Origin: Pycnococcus provasolii
Lineage: Eukaryota > Chlorophyta > Pseudoscourfieldiophyceae > Pseudoscourfieldiales
Assembly: GCA_049487715.1 (NCBI GenBank)
Contig: CP150546.1
Coordinates: 1-64,000 of the forward strand
Direction of reading: 5' to 3'
Length of the DNA: 64,000 bases
Shown: positions 50,166-59,808 of the stretch, piece after piece
Position numbering within the stretch: position 1 is the first letter of the stretch
How the letters are laid out: each line of letters begins with the position of its first letter
The notes under the pieces: model-generated
The model's database searches: none
The model's input: only the letters and a program-made list of their open reading frames with translations
Told to the model about the DNA's origin: nothing
Position numbers and translations under genes: made by a program

Positions 50166-51698
50166 ATGGCCGCGGACGTCGCGCCGGAAGTGCACACGCT
50201 CGTCGAACACGCTGTGGTGCTGGCCGCAGATGCAGACTCGCAAGACGCCGCTTCGCGCTCCGCTTGGGATGAACCCGACGCGCCTGAGCTGGCGCACGCG
50301 TACGGCGCGCCGAACGACGACGCGCTGCTTGGAACGCGAGCCGCTGCAGACGACGTGCGCGAAGATGGTGGCGAGGGCGTCGTGCTCCCTCCTATCGACG
50401 TTCCGCCGGTGCCCTACGGAAGAGGCGACTCGTCGAGTGCCGGTGCGAACAACACCAACAAAAAAACGCAGCAGGCTATCGTTGGTGGCTCCGCGCCAAA
50501 CACCCACCATAAACGTGGGCACGGTCGAAGTCGCAACAACCCCGATGGCGCAACGCGCGGCATGGACTTCGAGGACCGCGAAATCCTGTACTCGATGCGA
50601 AAAAAGGCGGAGAGACACGCGCAAATGAACGTTAGGCCTTGGCGAGAGGCGTCCGCCGTGCCGGCGCTACCGCCCCTGCTGCGGCCGCGAACCAAGGCGA
50701 TTCAGGAACTCGACTCGGCAAGGGTGCGCGAGCGAGAGGCTGCGTGGCACGGCGCGCACAAGACGAAGAAAGAGCTTGGCGTTCAGAGCACCGTCTGGTG
50801 CGCGCGTGTTCGCGTGCGCTCGCTTACTGACGAGGAGCGCGCCATGATGCGACGCCGGAAGGAGGAGCGCATTCAGCGCGAGGCTGCACGAAATGCAATT
50901 GCGGAGGCGGTGGCGAACGAGCAGAGGGAGAAGTACGAGAAGGATCGTGCGCACGCCGCAGCTGCGTCGAGTGCAATGCGCGAGGCTATTCGCAAGGCGC
51001 GGAAGGAAGAGGCGCTGATTCGCGCGCGCCAGCCACCAGCGCCGCCACCAGATGCTCGACCGGCGGCGGCGCCCAGGAGAAAGGTGGCGAAGCGTGTCAT
51101 GCCGATCGTGTCGGCGCCGACGAAGCCTCCGAAGCCGCGTCGCAAGCGGCCAAAGCCGAAGCCTGAGCCTGTGGTGGTGGTGGTGCCTGATTTGCCGAAA
51201 GAGACGGAAGAGCGCGTCGACCAGGCATGCTCGCCCATGCCGCTGGAGCATTATCCGACACCGCCGCCGCCCACACCGAAGACTGTGCTGCCTCCAACAT
51301 TGGCGGAAGCTGCTCCCCCAGCCGCAGAAAAAGTGCGCGGCATCCACGAACGCCTTGCAGCGAAAGCCGAAGAGATGGCAGTGCGTATCGGTGCCTACGC
51401 GGAGAGTGCGGTGGCACGCCTGGATCAGATCGAGGGGCTCGAAGTCGATCACATTGTGGAGACTTGCGTGCGACTGTGTGAACTGGACGAGAAACGTGCT
51501 GCAGTTGCGGCGGCAGCAGCGGCGCGCGAGGCGGAATTGGAGGCGGCTGAAGAGCAGGAGCCTTCCACGGTGCCCGTCCCTACCGTGCCTACAACCAGCT
51601 TCCCAGGACAGCATCGGAGAAGCAGCGCGTCTCTCAGAACAGAGTACTCCGACGAAAACGAATATTATGACGAAGACTTTGAAGATGGCGCGTTGTGA
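50166..51698 (+). CDS. Unrecognised coiled-coil protein
   Basis: 510 residues from the ATG at 50166. An acidic N-terminus leads to a segment that looks conserved (GMDFEDREILYSMRKKAERH, then WCARVRVRSLTDEERAMMRR) and a strongly charged helix of about 100 residues likely to form a coiled coil (RRRKEERIQREAARNAIAEA). A Pro/Lys-rich hinge (PPKPRRKRPKPKPEPVVVVV) and another helical part (HERLAAKAEEMAVRIGAYAE) follow. The C-terminus ends acidic, EYYDEDFEDGAL, a form seen in some axonemal and centriolar proteins. I do not recognise it; a cytoskeletal role is only a guess. Confidence 0.6.
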   Translation: MAADVAPEVHTLVEHAVVLAADADSQDAASRSAWDEPDAPELAHAYGAPNDDALLGTRAAADDVREDGGEGVVLPPIDVPPVPYGRGDSSSAGANNTNKKTQQAIVGGSAPNTHHKRGHGRSRNNPDGATRGMDFEDREILYSMRKKAERHAQMNVRPWREASAVPALPPLLRPRTKAIQELDSARVREREAAWHGAHKTKKELGVQSTVWCARVRVRSLTDEERAMMRRRKEERIQREAARNAIAEAVANEQREKYEKDRAHAAAASSAMREAIRKARKEEALIRARQPPAPPPDARPAAAPRRKVAKRVMPIVSAPTKPPKPRRKRPKPKPEPVVVVVPDLPKETEERVDQACSPMPLEHYPTPPPPTPKTVLPPTLAEAAPPAAEKVRGIHERLAAKAEEMAVRIGAYAESAVARLDQIEGLEVDHIVETCVRLCELDEKRAAVAAAAAAREAELEAAEEQEPSTVPVPTVPTTSFPGQHRRSSASLRTEYSDENEYYDEDFEDGAL

Positions 51699-51869
51699 AG
51701 GGTCGTGTATGTATTGTAATAAGATGACACACAAATCACATGAAGCAAATGATTCGCGTTGGCCTGATTGGATTTTTGATGTAGAGTATTACACACTTCT
51801 TGTCAATAATGCTCTCAAGCGATGGGACACAAAAAAGGGGCGAGGAATGGAGTCTCGCTGGTTAGGTCA

Positions 51870-53757
51870 TCAGTCGCGGATGAGGTTGGCGATCCTCCTA
51901 CGCAGCATGAAGTAGCCAAAAGCCTTGGCGAAGACGAGCCACGCCAGGCTCACGGCGACCGCCGCGCCCGGGCTCTCCGCCTGCCAACTGCGGAGGACGT
52001 CGCTCGCGGAGATGACAGCATCGCCGCCGGTGCCGCACTCGTCCGGGAACTCCGTGCCCTCCTCCACGGCGTTGCACGCGAAGCTGCGGCCGCTGAGCCC
52101 GACGCTGTTTCATTTAGTGTGTTGGGTTGTTAGTGATTGTTGTTCATCTGCCATGGATGGTTAGAGGGTAGACTTACGTGGCGTGCGCGACGAGGCTGAA
52201 GTTCCAAAAGACGGGATTGACAAAACGCAGAAAGGGCATTGGCGACTCTTCCACGGGACCCATCAGGCCGGCGAAGACGAAGCAGAACGTGACGAAGATG
52301 AACCCCGCAAAGATCACGTTGCTCATGGGGAAGCTGGCTGAGAGGGCGAGCCCGATGCTCTGAAACTCAGCAATCATGAGCCAAACGACGGCAAATACGG
52401 CAACGACCGACTCGAACGTCTCGCAGACGCCCGTGAAGGCGAGGATCACGCTAATGTTCAGCGACGAGTACAGGAAGAGCTTTGCGGCGGCGACGGAGGG
52501 CACCGCGAGGAACCACGCGGCGAGGCTGTAGGTGCCCGAGCGGAGCTCCTTTAAGAGCATCGGCTCCGCAGCATGCGTGAACGGGAGCATCTCAAACAGC
52601 GAGAAGAAAAACCACGGGAGGGCTATCTGGAAGCAGCACGTGAATGACCTGAGAACGTCCACCTCCGTGTTCCCAATCTGGTACCACAGGATCGCGCCGT
52701 ACGCCGCCGTCATTAGGTGCATGGCAGTATCCTTCGTGTTTAGTACGTCACCTCTAACAACGTGCCACTGCCGCTGCAAGAGCACACTTAATTGGGTGAG
52801 TAACGGTGCAGCCTCGCGCACCAGGCCCGCCTTCGCTCCCGATGCGGCGCCCTCCTCGTGCATCTCCTCCTTAGCAGCACCCTTCTCGGGATCCTGTGCG
52901 GCTGCGAGAAGAAGGTGGTCGAGGGTGCCCTCGGTGGCGAGCTCGAGCATGTGGTCGCATGTGGACCAGCCATTTGGCACGGGGTACCCGTGCAAATCGC
53001 ACCACGCGGGCGAGGCGTCCCTCGCTCCGGCGTAGAACACGGATCCCTTGTTGAGCATCACGAGCGAGCTGAACACGGCGAAAAGCCGGCTGCTAGGCTG
53101 GTGTATTGAGACGATGGCGCAAATTTCCTGTTGCGTGACGAGCTCGTGCAGAGCCTGTGCAATCACATGCGCAGTGGACGAGTCGAGGCCGCTGGTGGGC
53201 TCATCGCACAGCAGGATGGCGGGGTCGACGAGGAGCGCGTCTGCCAGGCACAGCCTCTTCCGCTCGCCGCCGCTCACCACACTCGTTTTGCTGTCAGCGC
53301 AACTCTCCAACTTGAGGGATGACAGCCCGCCGCTCACCCTCGCATCCCTCTCCTCCGGCGACAGGTGCGGCAATCGGAGTGCCGCGAGGTAGGTGAGCGC
53401 CTCCCTCATAGTGAGCTCCTTGGCCACGACGTCGTCTTGCTCGACGAATGCGACGTGCCTGCGCAGCGAGGAAGTCCACGCCGTGCCGCCGTACCGGACG
53501 GTCCCTGTAAGCCTGGCCCCCGGTGCAAGGCGCCGCCCTAACGCGGAGAGGAGCGTCGTCTTTCCGCTGCCCGTGGGACCCATGAGCGCAACCAAATCGC
53601 CCGGTGAGGCGGAGCCCGACACGCCGCTGAGCACCTCCTTAGGCGCCGGCCCGCCCACCTCGACGCTCAGATCGCGCCACTCGAGGCTGGAGGAGTTCAT
53701 GTTTGCGCCAAGCCGGCCGATGCTGCTGCAGGAGTCTGAGGTGGGCAGTGACGCCAT
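51870..53757 (-). CDS. ABCG half-transporter (White/WBC type), two exons
   Basis: complement(join(51870..52104, 52178..53757)), 604 residues from the ATG at 53757. The nucleotide-binding domain comes first, as in ABCG: Walker A GPTGSGKTTLLS, Q-loop AFVEQDDVVAKELTM, signature VSGGERKRL, Walker B ILLCDEPTSGLDSST and the His loop VSIHQPSS. Six helices follow (AAYGAILWYQIG, FTCCFQIALPWFFFSLFEML, and so on). The extracellular loop and last helix are in the second exon (FACNAVEEGTEFPDECGTG, then AVAVSLAWLVFAKAFGYFML). Without splicing, the frame ends at TAA within the GTAAGT donor. Such half-transporters dimerise and export lipids, sterols or hormones. Substrate unknown. Confidence 0.93.
52105..52177 (-). 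other. Intron in ABCG gene, related to the PDK intron
   Basis: 73 bases, phase 2, donor GTAAGTCTAC, branch-like CACTAAC, acceptor GAAACAG. It shares three blocks with the intron at 59115-59194, in the same order and orientation. Confidence 0.85.
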
Positions 53758-53991
53758 TACGAAAATCGTATCGCGCGATGCTCTGGATGGATGTGGAGTG
53801 CTGCGCTCAACCGGCACTTGCCAGGTGCCAGGCTGACCGGGCGGGGGGATTTGTGGTGGGTGATTTGCGGTGATTTGCGGCCGGCAAATCTGACGGTAGG
53901 TAAATCGGACTCCCCTTGGAGGTCGGGTTCCCAAGCGGCACCCCCCCTTTCAAGAGGTCTTCCCGACCACGTTCGGTGAAAACTTCCGCCT

Positions 53992-54957
53992 TTACAATAG
54001 AGCCGTCTCACGTGGCGACTGCCACGACACACGGCGTACGTGAACCTGCGCGGAACGACGGCGTGGCACCATGAGTGCGCTAGGCAGTTGGTCTCTCCCC
54101 TCCCCTCCTCCTCCCGCTCTCTCTTGTGCATCCTCAGGAAGGGTGCCGAGCGGTGGCCTTGACGACGACACGATGGCGACGGTGTGGTGTTCCACCACCG
54201 CAATGCCTGGACAAGGAATGCCATGTCGGTCGCGTCGGCCTTCACCTTGTTGACTGCTGCTTCTTGTCGTGGATGCGGGTGCCGTCCCACGCCTGCTCAC
54301 CTTTTCACGTGCGGCGAAGGCGAGGCTGCTAAGTGCCGCCGTCATGCTCAAGGCTGTGGCGTACGCCGCGCTGCTTTGGTACATATGATGATGATGCCCC
54401 TCGGGCGATGACGACGTAGTGGTATGGCTTCCTTGCTTCGTTTTGGTTTTGGCAGCAATGAGTCTGAAGTTTGCTGCTTCGGAAGTAGATGACGGCGTAG
54501 GCGACAAATTTGCCCTTGCATGGGAAGACGTCGTCGTAGAAAAGTCGACGCTGCTATTCCCTCCCACGCTCGGTGCTCGCATGTGGACGATTTCTGCCGA
54601 CGACTGTTTTTTGGCACGCACAAGCGCACACGTGACGCCAGCAATGAGCGCCGCTGCGGCAACGACAGCCGCGACGACCAGTACGGCGAAGGGTATATGG
54701 CTTATGATTTGCTTTGTCGACGTATCGTCGCCAGATATTAGAGCCTCCTCGATAGCGCTCATGGTGGCGTTTCTCTCTTCATCGGACATGCGCAAAATGA
54801 ATCCGCCCAGCGACGGCGAGAGTCCCTCCATGCTCTTGACGACCGCCTCCACCATCTCCCGCTGCTCCTCCTCTGGTTCATACGCGTACTCGAGAGCGAG
54901 CGAGGAAGGCGCGGGCGTGGATATGCGGTCGAGGAGCGCCTTCAGCGTGGTTTCCAT
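53992..54957 (-). CDS. Unrecognised single-pass membrane protein
   Basis: 321 residues from the ATG at 54957. The N-terminal 85 residues are helical and acidic (EEEQREMVEAVVKSMEGLSP, SDEERNATMSAIEEALISGD). One hydrophobic helix follows at about residues 89-112 (FAVLVVAAVVAAAALIAGV). A Ser/Thr-rich segment then leads to a weaker second hydrophobic part (ATALSMTAALSSLAFAA) and a basic, low-complexity tail that may be non-coding in origin. No known family seen. Head-to-head spacing with mitochondrial uS10 is 324 bases. Confidence 0.5.
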   Translation of the reverse strand: METTLKALLDRISTPAPSSLALEYAYEPEEEQREMVEAVVKSMEGLSPSLGGFILRMSDEERNATMSAIEEALISGDDTSTKQIISHIPFAVLVVAAVVAAAALIAGVTCALVRAKKQSSAEIVHMRAPSVGGNSSVDFSTTTSSHARANLSPTPSSTSEAANFRLIAAKTKTKQGSHTTTSSSPEGHHHHMYQSSAAYATALSMTAALSSLAFAAREKVSRRGTAPASTTRSSSQQGEGRRDRHGIPCPGIAVVEHHTVAIVSSSRPPLGTLPEDAQERAGGGGEGRDQLPSALMVPRRRSAQVHVRRVSWQSPRETALL

Positions 54958-55281
54958 GGCGCAGAGTTTGGCCGAATAAACTCAACGGAAATCAACGGAA
55001 AGGAGCTGTCAGTTAGTTGGGCTGTTTGTTTTCTCGACCTTTCGCACAGGTCAACAGAGGCAGTCCCAGTTCCCATTTTCCATTTCCCGACCTAAACCTT
55101 GGACCTTCCCCCTTTGGTAACATTTCGACTAATTCTGTCGACCAAATACCCTGTCAGATTGTCTTCTTGTGGGGGGTTGGGAGGACCTGATAGGTGGGGA
55201 AAGAAGGCGTTAGGGTTAGGGTTATTTGGTAGGGTTACCTCCTCTCCTCTTCCCCCCCCTCACTTCGCCGTCGTCAACGTC
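54958..55281. promoter_or_regulatory. Bidirectional region upstream of uS10m, with telobox-like repeats
   Basis: The sequence TTAGGGTTAGGGTT at 55210-55223, followed by TAGGGTTACC, lies about 60 bases before the uS10m ATG. In plants telo-boxes are common in promoters of ribosomal protein genes. Other parts show nothing notable. Confidence 0.5.
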
Positions 55282-56124
55282 ATGGCCGTCATGGCGGCGT
55301 TCCTCACCTGCGCGCGAACTCAACTGCAAAACCACTCCCTCGCCTCTTCGTGCACGCGCTCGCTCCTGGCATGTGCGCGAACGAATAGCGCTCTATCTGG
55401 TGGGCTGATCACGACCAACTGGCGAGCGTGCACAACAACAACAGCAACAACAACAGCAACAACAACAACCACGGCGTCCATGTCCGCGTTCATAAGCGAA
55501 AAGATGCACCCGCTCCAACCCCTGCCAAGAGCACACGAGGCGGCGACGCCGTTCGTCACTTCAAACCTCCCGGATGTCGAGGCGAGAAACCTTGAGACGA
55601 ATAACGAAAAACAAGTCACGTGGGTGGACAAGAAAACACAAGAAGTGCTCGGATATGGCGCGTGCTGGTTCCCTGGCTTGCCAAGCAGACCGCCGGGAAA
55701 TAACCCAAACGCAAACTCGTGGACTGCCAAGGCGCTCTTCCACGCGGACCACGCCGTCGCGCCCGTGCCAAGGCTGGTCGTCACCTTCAAGAGCTACGAA
55801 CCAACTGCCATGGATGCGGCCATGGACCTCGTCGCCGATGCAGCCAACGCCATCGAAGGGTGCCACCTTGTGTCAAGGGAGAGGAAGAAGAGGGACAAGA
55901 AGTACTTCGCCCTTAACCGGTCGCCGTTCGCTGTTGGAGCCAAAAAGGATAAGTTCGTCATCATCCTGCAGAAAGGAATGGTCAAAATAGTCGCGACGGA
56001 TAACGCACGATTCGAGGCGCTTGTCTACGTACTCAAGCACCAGCAGTATCGAAGTACGCGAGTGAAGCTCGAACTCTCATACTCGAGCCGTCTTCCCATC
56101 GAGATGATTGCGGACGAGAAGTAG
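55282..56124 (+). CDS. Mitochondrial ribosomal protein uS10
   Basis: 280 residues from the ATG at 55282. The N-terminus is Arg/Ser/Cys/Thr-rich with a (ACA)n threonine tract, a plausible mitochondrial presequence. Residues 167-270 follow uS10: VVTFKSYEPTAMDAAMDLVA (the KSYD region), FALNRSPFAVGAKKDKFVII (the LRSPHVdKKSREQF region) and TRVKLELSYSS. Between them are about 80 extra residues (WVDKKTQEVLGYGACWFPGL) that I cannot place. The assignment rests on this motif order and is good but not certain. The open frame extends upstream to 55099 without another good start. Confidence 0.68.
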   Translation: MAVMAAFLTCARTQLQNHSLASSCTRSLLACARTNSALSGGLITTNWRACTTTTATTTATTTTTASMSAFISEKMHPLQPLPRAHEAATPFVTSNLPDVEARNLETNNEKQVTWVDKKTQEVLGYGACWFPGLPSRPPGNNPNANSWTAKALFHADHAVAPVPRLVVTFKSYEPTAMDAAMDLVADAANAIEGCHLVSRERKKRDKKYFALNRSPFAVGAKKDKFVIILQKGMVKIVATDNARFEALVYVLKHQQYRSTRVKLELSYSSRLPIEMIADEK

Positions 56125-56239
56125 ATTAGTTTTAGTTCTCACTGTTACTGTAAATAGTGTTGACGCTTATGAAATGGCCGATGGTGTTTTACATACATCA
56201 TTATAGTTATTATTATTTTGAAGAAAAAAAAACTTTTGC

Positions 56240-57838
56240 TCACGACGGCAACGACGACGGTTTCTCCTTGTCGTTGTCGTTCCCAAGCACATTATACAGC
56301 GTCCCAAATCCAAGCGAGCATAGCAAGTACGCTCCACCGCTCGCCGCAAGCAGCCCACCTCGAATGCCCTCCGCGGTACCGGCGGTTCCCAGCGAGTCCA
56401 GCACGAGACCAAGGATTAGCGGGCCCGAGGAGCCGAGAATCGCGCCGACGAACAGAAAGAGGGAGCTCGCCGTGCCTTGACGATTTTGCGGCACAAGACC
56501 TTGCAACAGACTCAGCGTGGGCCCAAACCAATTCTCCGCACAGATGTACTCCAAACCGAGGAAGACCATCGAAAGCACAAAATTGTCCGTCGTCAGCGCG
56601 AGGAACAGGAAGCCGGCGCCGGTGAATGCGCCGAAGGCGGGCACAAGCGCACGGGATCGTGCACCTCCGCCTGCAGCGAGGCGATCCGCAATTGCGCCAC
56701 CCAGCAGCGCGGAAGTGAGGCCGCAGCCTCCCACGATCAGCGCATTGTACACGCTAAATTGTGTGCCGTAATCAGGAAATGCCGTGCGATAGTAAACGGG
56801 AAGGAATGCACCAAGCGTGTAGCCAGCCATATACCGCACGCCGGATGCCAGGAAGAGTACCTTCGCCGCCGTCGGCTTGAGAATCTCCTTCACTGATCCG
56901 AAGAGAGATTCGTCGCTTGTCGTCTCGCCATCCTTCTGGTCCTTGGCACCACCGCTGGTGAGCCGTGCCGGCTCTTTCACTACGCCCAACGTGATGACCG
57001 CCACGCCACATCCGACTACCGCGAGAGCCGCGTATGTCCCGCGCCATCCAAGCCCCGTGTCTTTCGCGAGGATTTGACTCAGGCTTGCGAGAGCTCCGCC
57101 AAGGTAGATCCCAAGGCTGAAGATAGAGTTGGCGCGTCCACGCGTTTTGTCGTCAAAGTACTGCGCGATGAGGCTGAACGACGCCGGGGCTGACAAGCTT
57201 TCGAAGAGGCCAAGGCCAGTGCGCGCAAACAGTGCGTCTGGGAAACTGTGCACGGTGGCGAACAGCGCCGTGGCTCCGCTCCACAGAAAACATCCTCCGG
57301 CAACAAGCGCGCGGCGGTCGAACGAGTCCGCAAGTCGGCCAGCATACAGACCTGCGGTGGCGTACAGCACCGTGAACGCCAGCCCCGACAGGATGCCGTA
57401 CTGCGTGGTAGTGAGCTGCAAATCTGCGCCGATGCTTATGAAAGCTGCCGCGTCAGCGGTGAGTCCGTCGGTGGGAATGGCGTACAGGTACGAGAAGAGC
57501 GCGCGATCCCACTGGTTGGTCACGCTACACGCGAGCAGGCATGCGAGCACAAGCCACGCGCGCAGAGGAACCGGCGGAGGTTGCTGCTCGTCTTTGCTTT
57601 CGCTGCTGTCTTCGCCTTCGCCTTCACCTTCGACGGGCACCACGTTTGCGTTGGACGCGCGAGTCACGTGAGCCAGGGTCAGTCGTGCGCGCGGCACCAT
57701 GGGTGCGGGGGGAGAGGAGGGTGCAGCAGGAGAAGCGCCGCGAGCACACGTGTGTCGGCACCTCACAGACGCGCAAGGAGTCGAGGGAGCACGTCGCAGC
57801 GTACTTTTCACGGCAGTCTTTGCCAGCACGGCGGACAT
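56240..57838 (-). CDS. MFS transporter, spinster-like, probably organellar
   Basis: 532 residues from the ATG at 57838. The first 85 residues are Arg/Ala/Ser/Pro-rich, a transit peptide. Twelve helices follow, with MFS loop motif GLYAGRLADSFDRRALVAGG between helices 2 and 3 and the related GGAIADRLAAGGGARSRAL between helices 8 and 9. LGWRGTYAALAVVGCGVAVI and NQWDRALFSYLYAIP (helix 1) are typical of the spinster/GlpT-like branch. Substrates of algal members are unknown; lipids, organic acids and sugars have been proposed for relatives. The gene lies convergent to uS10m and upstream of the PDK gene. Confidence 0.82.
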   Translation of the reverse strand: MSAVLAKTAVKSTLRRAPSTPCASVRCRHTCARGASPAAPSSPPAPMVPRARLTLAHVTRASNANVVPVEGEGEGEDSSESKDEQQPPPVPLRAWLVLACLLACSVTNQWDRALFSYLYAIPTDGLTADAAAFISIGADLQLTTTQYGILSGLAFTVLYATAGLYAGRLADSFDRRALVAGGCFLWSGATALFATVHSFPDALFARTGLGLFESLSAPASFSLIAQYFDDKTRGRANSIFSLGIYLGGALASLSQILAKDTGLGWRGTYAALAVVGCGVAVITLGVVKEPARLTSGGAKDQKDGETTSDESLFGSVKEILKPTAAKVLFLASGVRYMAGYTLGAFLPVYYRTAFPDYGTQFSVYNALIVGGCGLTSALLGGAIADRLAAGGGARSRALVPAFGAFTGAGFLFLALTTDNFVLSMVFLGLEYICAENWFGPTLSLLQGLVPQNRQGTASSLFLFVGAILGSSGPLILGLVLDSLGTAGTAEGIRGGLLAASGGAYLLCSLGFGTLYNVLGNDNDKEKPSSLPS

Positions 57839-58069
57839 GGTTGTGTGGGAAGGATACTTTATCTGTGCGGGGCGAAGAGAGTTCCTCAGCCACGAATGCA
57901 GTTCAGAAATCTAATCTTAGGGGATCCCAGGTCCCAGGTGGTGATCCCCGAAACCTCCCCACCCGCTTTGCACCTCACGGCAACGACTACTTTATGTGAC
58001 TACCTCACATCTTGTTTGCCCGTCATCATGGTATTTTATGTACGTTTTTGAGGAAAATAATAGTGTAGT

Positions 58070-59433
58070 TCACAACGGCGCGTACAATTGCGTGTCTGAT
58101 GAAAGGTGCCGGAACCGTATTAGCGCAGCTGTGCCACACCCGAGGCCGACGGGAAGAACCTTCAGGTCACCGCCAAAGTACCTGCAGTACAGACGAGACA
58201 TCGGCAGGCCGAAGCCGAGGCCGGCGAGCGGCGCCTCGTCGCCACTCAGAAGCGCCGCATTCGTTCCCACGCCGCCGCCGTCGCCGCCAATTGCGTCGAG
58301 CATGGAAGATTGCCTCGGTCTCGGCTGAATCGCCGTCGTCCAGCCGTACGTGAAGGCGCGGTCCACCTCATCTTCGCGCAAGCCAGATCCCTCGTCCAAG
58401 ACGAGCATGTTCGTGATGCCCTGGGCTTTGTCCTTCCGTACGCGCACTTCCACCGGCGCAAGCTTACCACGCTCGTTCCTCGCCTGCTCGACCGTTGCCC
58501 TGCACGAATTCTTCAAAACCTCCACAAGAACGTAGTGCAGGTGCACTGGAACGTAAGATAGCAGAAGGCTATCTGAGCACGACACTTCAATGCGCGGTGC
58601 TTCTCCGAGAGCTCTTGCGCACGCGTCCGTCGCCTGCTCGGCAGCACTCTCGATTGCCGCCTTCACTCGTAGACGCGTGTTGACGACACCCACAAAGTCA
58701 TCGTCGTCGCCGTCGTCGTCGCTGCCACCTTCTTGATGGTGCGCCTTCACAGCTCTGTGAAATGCAATATGATTTTCGGCAAGAATCCGTCGTGCCACAC
58801 GACTTGTTAACATGTCGTCCAGAAAGCGGTCCATGTCAATCATGCGACCAACGATGGGCTTCTCGCGCACCTCCCGTAGCCCGATGGCCAGTCTCGTAAT
58901 CACCGCCGAGTGGTCTTCCACGAGACGCTCCAGTACGCTCGAGAGGGTCGCCTCGTCGTCGAGAGTACGGGACTCGGGAAGTAGACGTAGCTCCTCGAAG
59001 GCTGACCAGTAACTCTCGTAGACGGAGCTGATGTGCGGGTTTGTGACGAAAATGTGAGGTAGCGCCTGCAAGTCCATGAGACGTCGCGCGAGACGGATCG
59101 GTAGCTCTCTTTGCCTGTAAATGTTTTCATTGTTATTCGTATTGGTTTAGTGATTGTTGCATGTGCCACGGCGAAACTCGATCAGTAGACTTACACGAAA
59201 CGGGCGCTCTGCAGAAGTCGCTTCGTCGCCTTATCCTTGTCAGCAAATCGTGACTTGCCGAACTTTTTCAGTTGGCCGAGCGTCATGCCGTGCTGCTCAC
59301 GCTGCGCGTATTCCTCGATGGTCGACTCGTAGAAACTCGGGAGGCGCTGAAGCACCCCTGCCTCGCTGGACGTCTGAAACGTGCGCCTGAGCACGGTGTG
59401 TTGCAGCGCGGCGACGAGCGAGCGTCGTCCCAT
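58070..59433 (-). CDS. PDK: Mitochondrial pyruvate dehydrogenase kinase type protein, two exons
   Basis: complement(join(58070..59114, 59195..59433)), 427 residues. Exon 1 gives FYESTIEEYAQREQHGMTLG and KRLLQSARFV; exon 2 continues QRELPIRLARRLMDLQALP, a hallmark of PDK and BCKDK. The histidine region is RLVEDHSAVITRLAIGLREV. The GHKL ATP site follows: N-box EVLKNSCRATVEQ, D-box VLDEGSGL and G-box GLGFGLPMSRLYCRYFGGDL. These serine kinases switch off the E1 component of pyruvate or branched-chain ketoacid dehydrogenase. An acidic insertion (DDDGDDDD) lies in the middle. Which complex it acts on is not decided by sequence. Confidence 0.93.
59115..59194 (-). other. Intron in PDK gene, related to the ABCG intron
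   Basis: 80 bases, phase 2, donor GTAAGTCTAC, branch-like CACTAAAC, acceptor ATTTACAG. It shares blocks with 52105-52177. Confidence 0.85.
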
Positions 59434-59808
59434 GCGTCAACGTGGTTGCCAGGAAAAATGCCAGCTCAGCCTGAGGAGTACGCGCCAATGCGGGATTGGT
59501 TGCCCTGCTCATGGAAGGGGAGCTCTTCGGAGGTTGTGTCCTGATGGGGGGATCCGTCGCTGGTGCGTTACACTTGTTCGAGGATGAGATGGGAAAATCC
59601 AAATGGGATCCCGCTCTCGCTCCCCGGCTCTGGTCGACTGGTCGTGCCTAAATTCAATGGCGGCGCGCATATTCCCGACGCCACCACGCGTTTGGAGCAA
59701 TACCACTTCGGGTGCTGGCTGCCTCCTCTGGGCTCCGACGGTCCTCTCCTCCTTGACTCCTTGATTTGAACCTCAGCTCCCGTTCTTTGCTGCTCGCCAA
59801 CGATTACG
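59434..59808. other. Upstream region of PDK with GGGATCC motifs
   Basis: GGGGGGATCC at 59546-59555 and GGGATCCC at 59605-59612 lie upstream of the PDK start. No gene recognised. Confidence 0.45.
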
